Shown here piece by piece: positions 62,290 to 64,000 of a DNA stretch of 64,000 nt. Source of the stretch: Muraenolepis orangiensis (Eukaryota > Chordata > Actinopteri > Gadiformes > Muraenolepididae). The position numbers and the translations under genes are program-made. Numbering within the stretch: the first letter of the stretch is position 1; the number at the start of each line of letters is the position of its first letter. The stretch covers positions 15,689,692 through 15,753,691 of the forward strand of contig CM051015.1 of NCBI GenBank assembly GCA_027704905.1. Direction: 5' to 3'. Below the pieces are notes generated by a model. It did no database searches. It was not told the origin of the DNA and worked only from the letters and a program-made list of their open reading frames with translations.

Positions 62290-64000
62290 TTCTCCCGCAA
62301 TCGGGTTCCCGGCGACCAGGAAGCATCCTTACTAGATGCCCCGAAGGACCAGCGGCTCTACTCCGAGTCTCTCACGAGTGACTGAGCTTCTCACCCTATC
62401 CCTCAGGGAGATACCAGCCACCCTCCTGAGGAAACTCATTTCAGCCGCTTGTATTCGCGATCTCGTCCTTTTGTTCATTACCCATTGTTCATGGCCATAG
62501 GTGAGGGTAGGAACAAAGACTGATCGGTAGATCGAGAGCTTTGCCTTCTGGCTTAGCTCTCTTTTGGTTACAACGGTGCGCCAAAGTGCACCCAATACCA
62601 CTCCCGCTGCACCTATTCTCCTGTCAATCTCCCGCTCCATCCTCCCCTCACTCGAGAACAAGACCCTGAGATACTTGAACTCCTTCACTTGGGATAAGGA
62701 CTCCCTCCCTACTTGGAGTAGACAATCCACCGGTCAGATTTGGAGGTGCTGATCCTCATCCCAGCCGCTTCACTCTCCGCTGCAAACCGATCCAGTGAGT
62801 GCTGAAAGTCACATACTGATGATGCAAACAGGATCACATCATCTGCAAACAGCAGCGATTAAATCCTGAGCCCACCATACTGAAACCCCCGCCTTGAAAT
62901 CCTGTCCATGAAAATCACAAACAGGATGGGTGACAAAGCGCAGCCCTGGCGGAGGCCAACACCCACTGAGAACAGGCCTGACTTACTACCGAGAATCCGG
63001 ACACAGCTCTTGCTTTGGGAGTACTGAGATTGGATGGCCCTCAATAGTGACCCCCGCACCCCATACTCCCGCAGCGCCCCCCACAGTATTTCCAGAGGGA
63101 CCCGATCATATGCCTTCTCCAAATCCACAAAACACATGTAGACCGGATGGGCATACTCCCAAGCCCCCTCCAGGATCCTTGCAAGAGTGAAAAGCTTGTC
63201 CTTTGTTCCACGACCAGGGCGGAATCCGCATTGTTCCTCTTCAATCTGAGGTTAGACTATCGGCCGAACCCTCCTTTCCAGCACCTTGGAGTAGACTTTC
63301 CCAGGGAGGCTGAGTAATGTGATACCCCTGTAATTGGCACACACCCTCTGGTCACCCTTTTTGAACAGGGGTACCACCACCCCCGTTTGCCACTCCTCAG
63401 GCACTGTCCCAGACTTCCACGCAATGTTGAAAAGACGTGTCATCCACGACAGCCCCTCAACACCCAGAGCCTTTAGCATTTCTGGACAGATCTCATCAAC
63501 CCCTGGGGCTTTGCCACTGCAGAGATGTTTGACTACCGCAATAACTTCCTCCAGGGAGATTGATGTTTGCCGTCCTTCATCCTCCAGCTCTGTCTCTACC
63601 GTTGAGGGTGTAGTTGGGTTAAGACGTTCCTCAAAGTGTTCTTTCCACTGCCCAATCACCTCCTCAGTTGAGGTCAGCAATGTCCCACCCTTACTGTACA
63701 CAGCTTGGATGGATCCACGCTTCCCCCTCCTGAGGCACCGGATTGTTTGCCAGAAACGCTTTGGTGCTGACCGAAAGTCCTTCTCCATGGCTTCTCCGAA
63801 TTCCTCCCAAACCCGCTGCTTTGCCTCCACTACAGCCGAGGCTGTCGTCCTCTTGGCCTGTCGATACCTCGCAACTGAGTCCGGAGTCTCACAGGCCTCC
63901 TTCTTCAGCCGGACGGCTTCCCTGACCACCTGTGTCCACCACGAAGTCCGAGGGTTGCCGCCCCTTGAGGCACCAATGATCTTGAGGCCACAGCTCTCAA
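62290..64000 (-). mobile_element. non-LTR retrotransposon (LINE) RT, minus strand, continues beyond window
   Basis: Minus-strand reading from 63929: EAKQRVWEEFGEAMEKDFRS, SGKAPGVDEICPEMLKALG, VVPLFKKGDQRVCANYRGIT (RT motifs 0-2), then CFVDLEKAYDRVPLEILWG (motif A), QGCALSPILFVIFMDRI (motif B), LFADDVILFASS (motif C, around 62835) and the C-terminus with EFKYLRVLFSSEGRMEREID and RTRSRIQAAEMSFLRRVAG. Frames are broken near 63245, 62855 and 62735, so this copy is inactive. Clade not resolved from memory (RTE or Jockey-like candidates). Confidence 0.88.

Overview
The window is a piece of a ray-finned (teleost) fish nuclear genome. It has multi-exon vertebrate genes with GT-AG introns, fish-type transposons (Tc1, hAT, L2/Maui-like LINE, Ty3/Gypsy, tRNA-derived SINEs) and a very heavy load of minisatellites and microsatellites. 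Such tandem-repeat density is reported for cod-like fishes, but I cannot place the species from the sequence.

Six protein-coding genes were rebuilt by hand from splice sites and reading-frame continuity. They are the 3' half of CERS6 (ceramide synthase, 874-7255, +), a complete NOSTRIN (F-BAR/SH3 protein, 9896-19206, +), a complete ABCB11/BSEP (bile salt export pump, 27 coding exons, 23402-40320, +), a complete SPC25 (kinetochore, 42843-46218, +), a complete EHHADH (peroxisomal bifunctional enzyme, 7 exons, 47851-53021, -) and a complete C3orf70 homologue (UPF0524, 54411-56671, +). An intact-looking U5 spliceosomal snRNA gene lies at 62127-62243 (+). CERS6-NOSTRIN-ABCB11-SPC25 matches the human 2q24-q31 neighbourhood, but SPC25 and ABCB11 are inverted as a block and no G6PC2 is seen between them. 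EHHADH and C3orf70 belong to a different human region (3q27).

Mobile elements: a hAT element with 8-bp target duplication just upstream of NOSTRIN (8298-9595); a decayed Gypsy element inside a NOSTRIN intron whose two LTRs face each other (14282-17855); two L2-type LINE copies (20815-22765 +; 29560-30489 -, the latter inside a minisatellite); a second LINE family (36140-36800 -, internally deleted; 62290-64000 -); a dead Tc1 (59885-61461) next to a MITE (59415-59879); and SINEs.

The most striking pattern is that minisatellites repeatedly begin at, or contain, the 5' splice site of the preceding exon (CERS6, ABCB11, SPC25, EHHADH). Several introns therefore start with 3-6 tandem copies of exon end plus donor. 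In one ABCB11 intron the mirror situation occurs: about 1 kb of units each carrying a 3' splice-site-like motif leads into the exon. Repeat units are also shared between introns of different genes, and a 21-bp repeat in NOSTRIN has expanded inside coding sequence into about 15 heptapeptide repeats. The genes have no evident common pathway beyond hepatic lipid and bile-acid metabolism (ABCB11, EHHADH, CERS6), and their proximity is probably only synteny.
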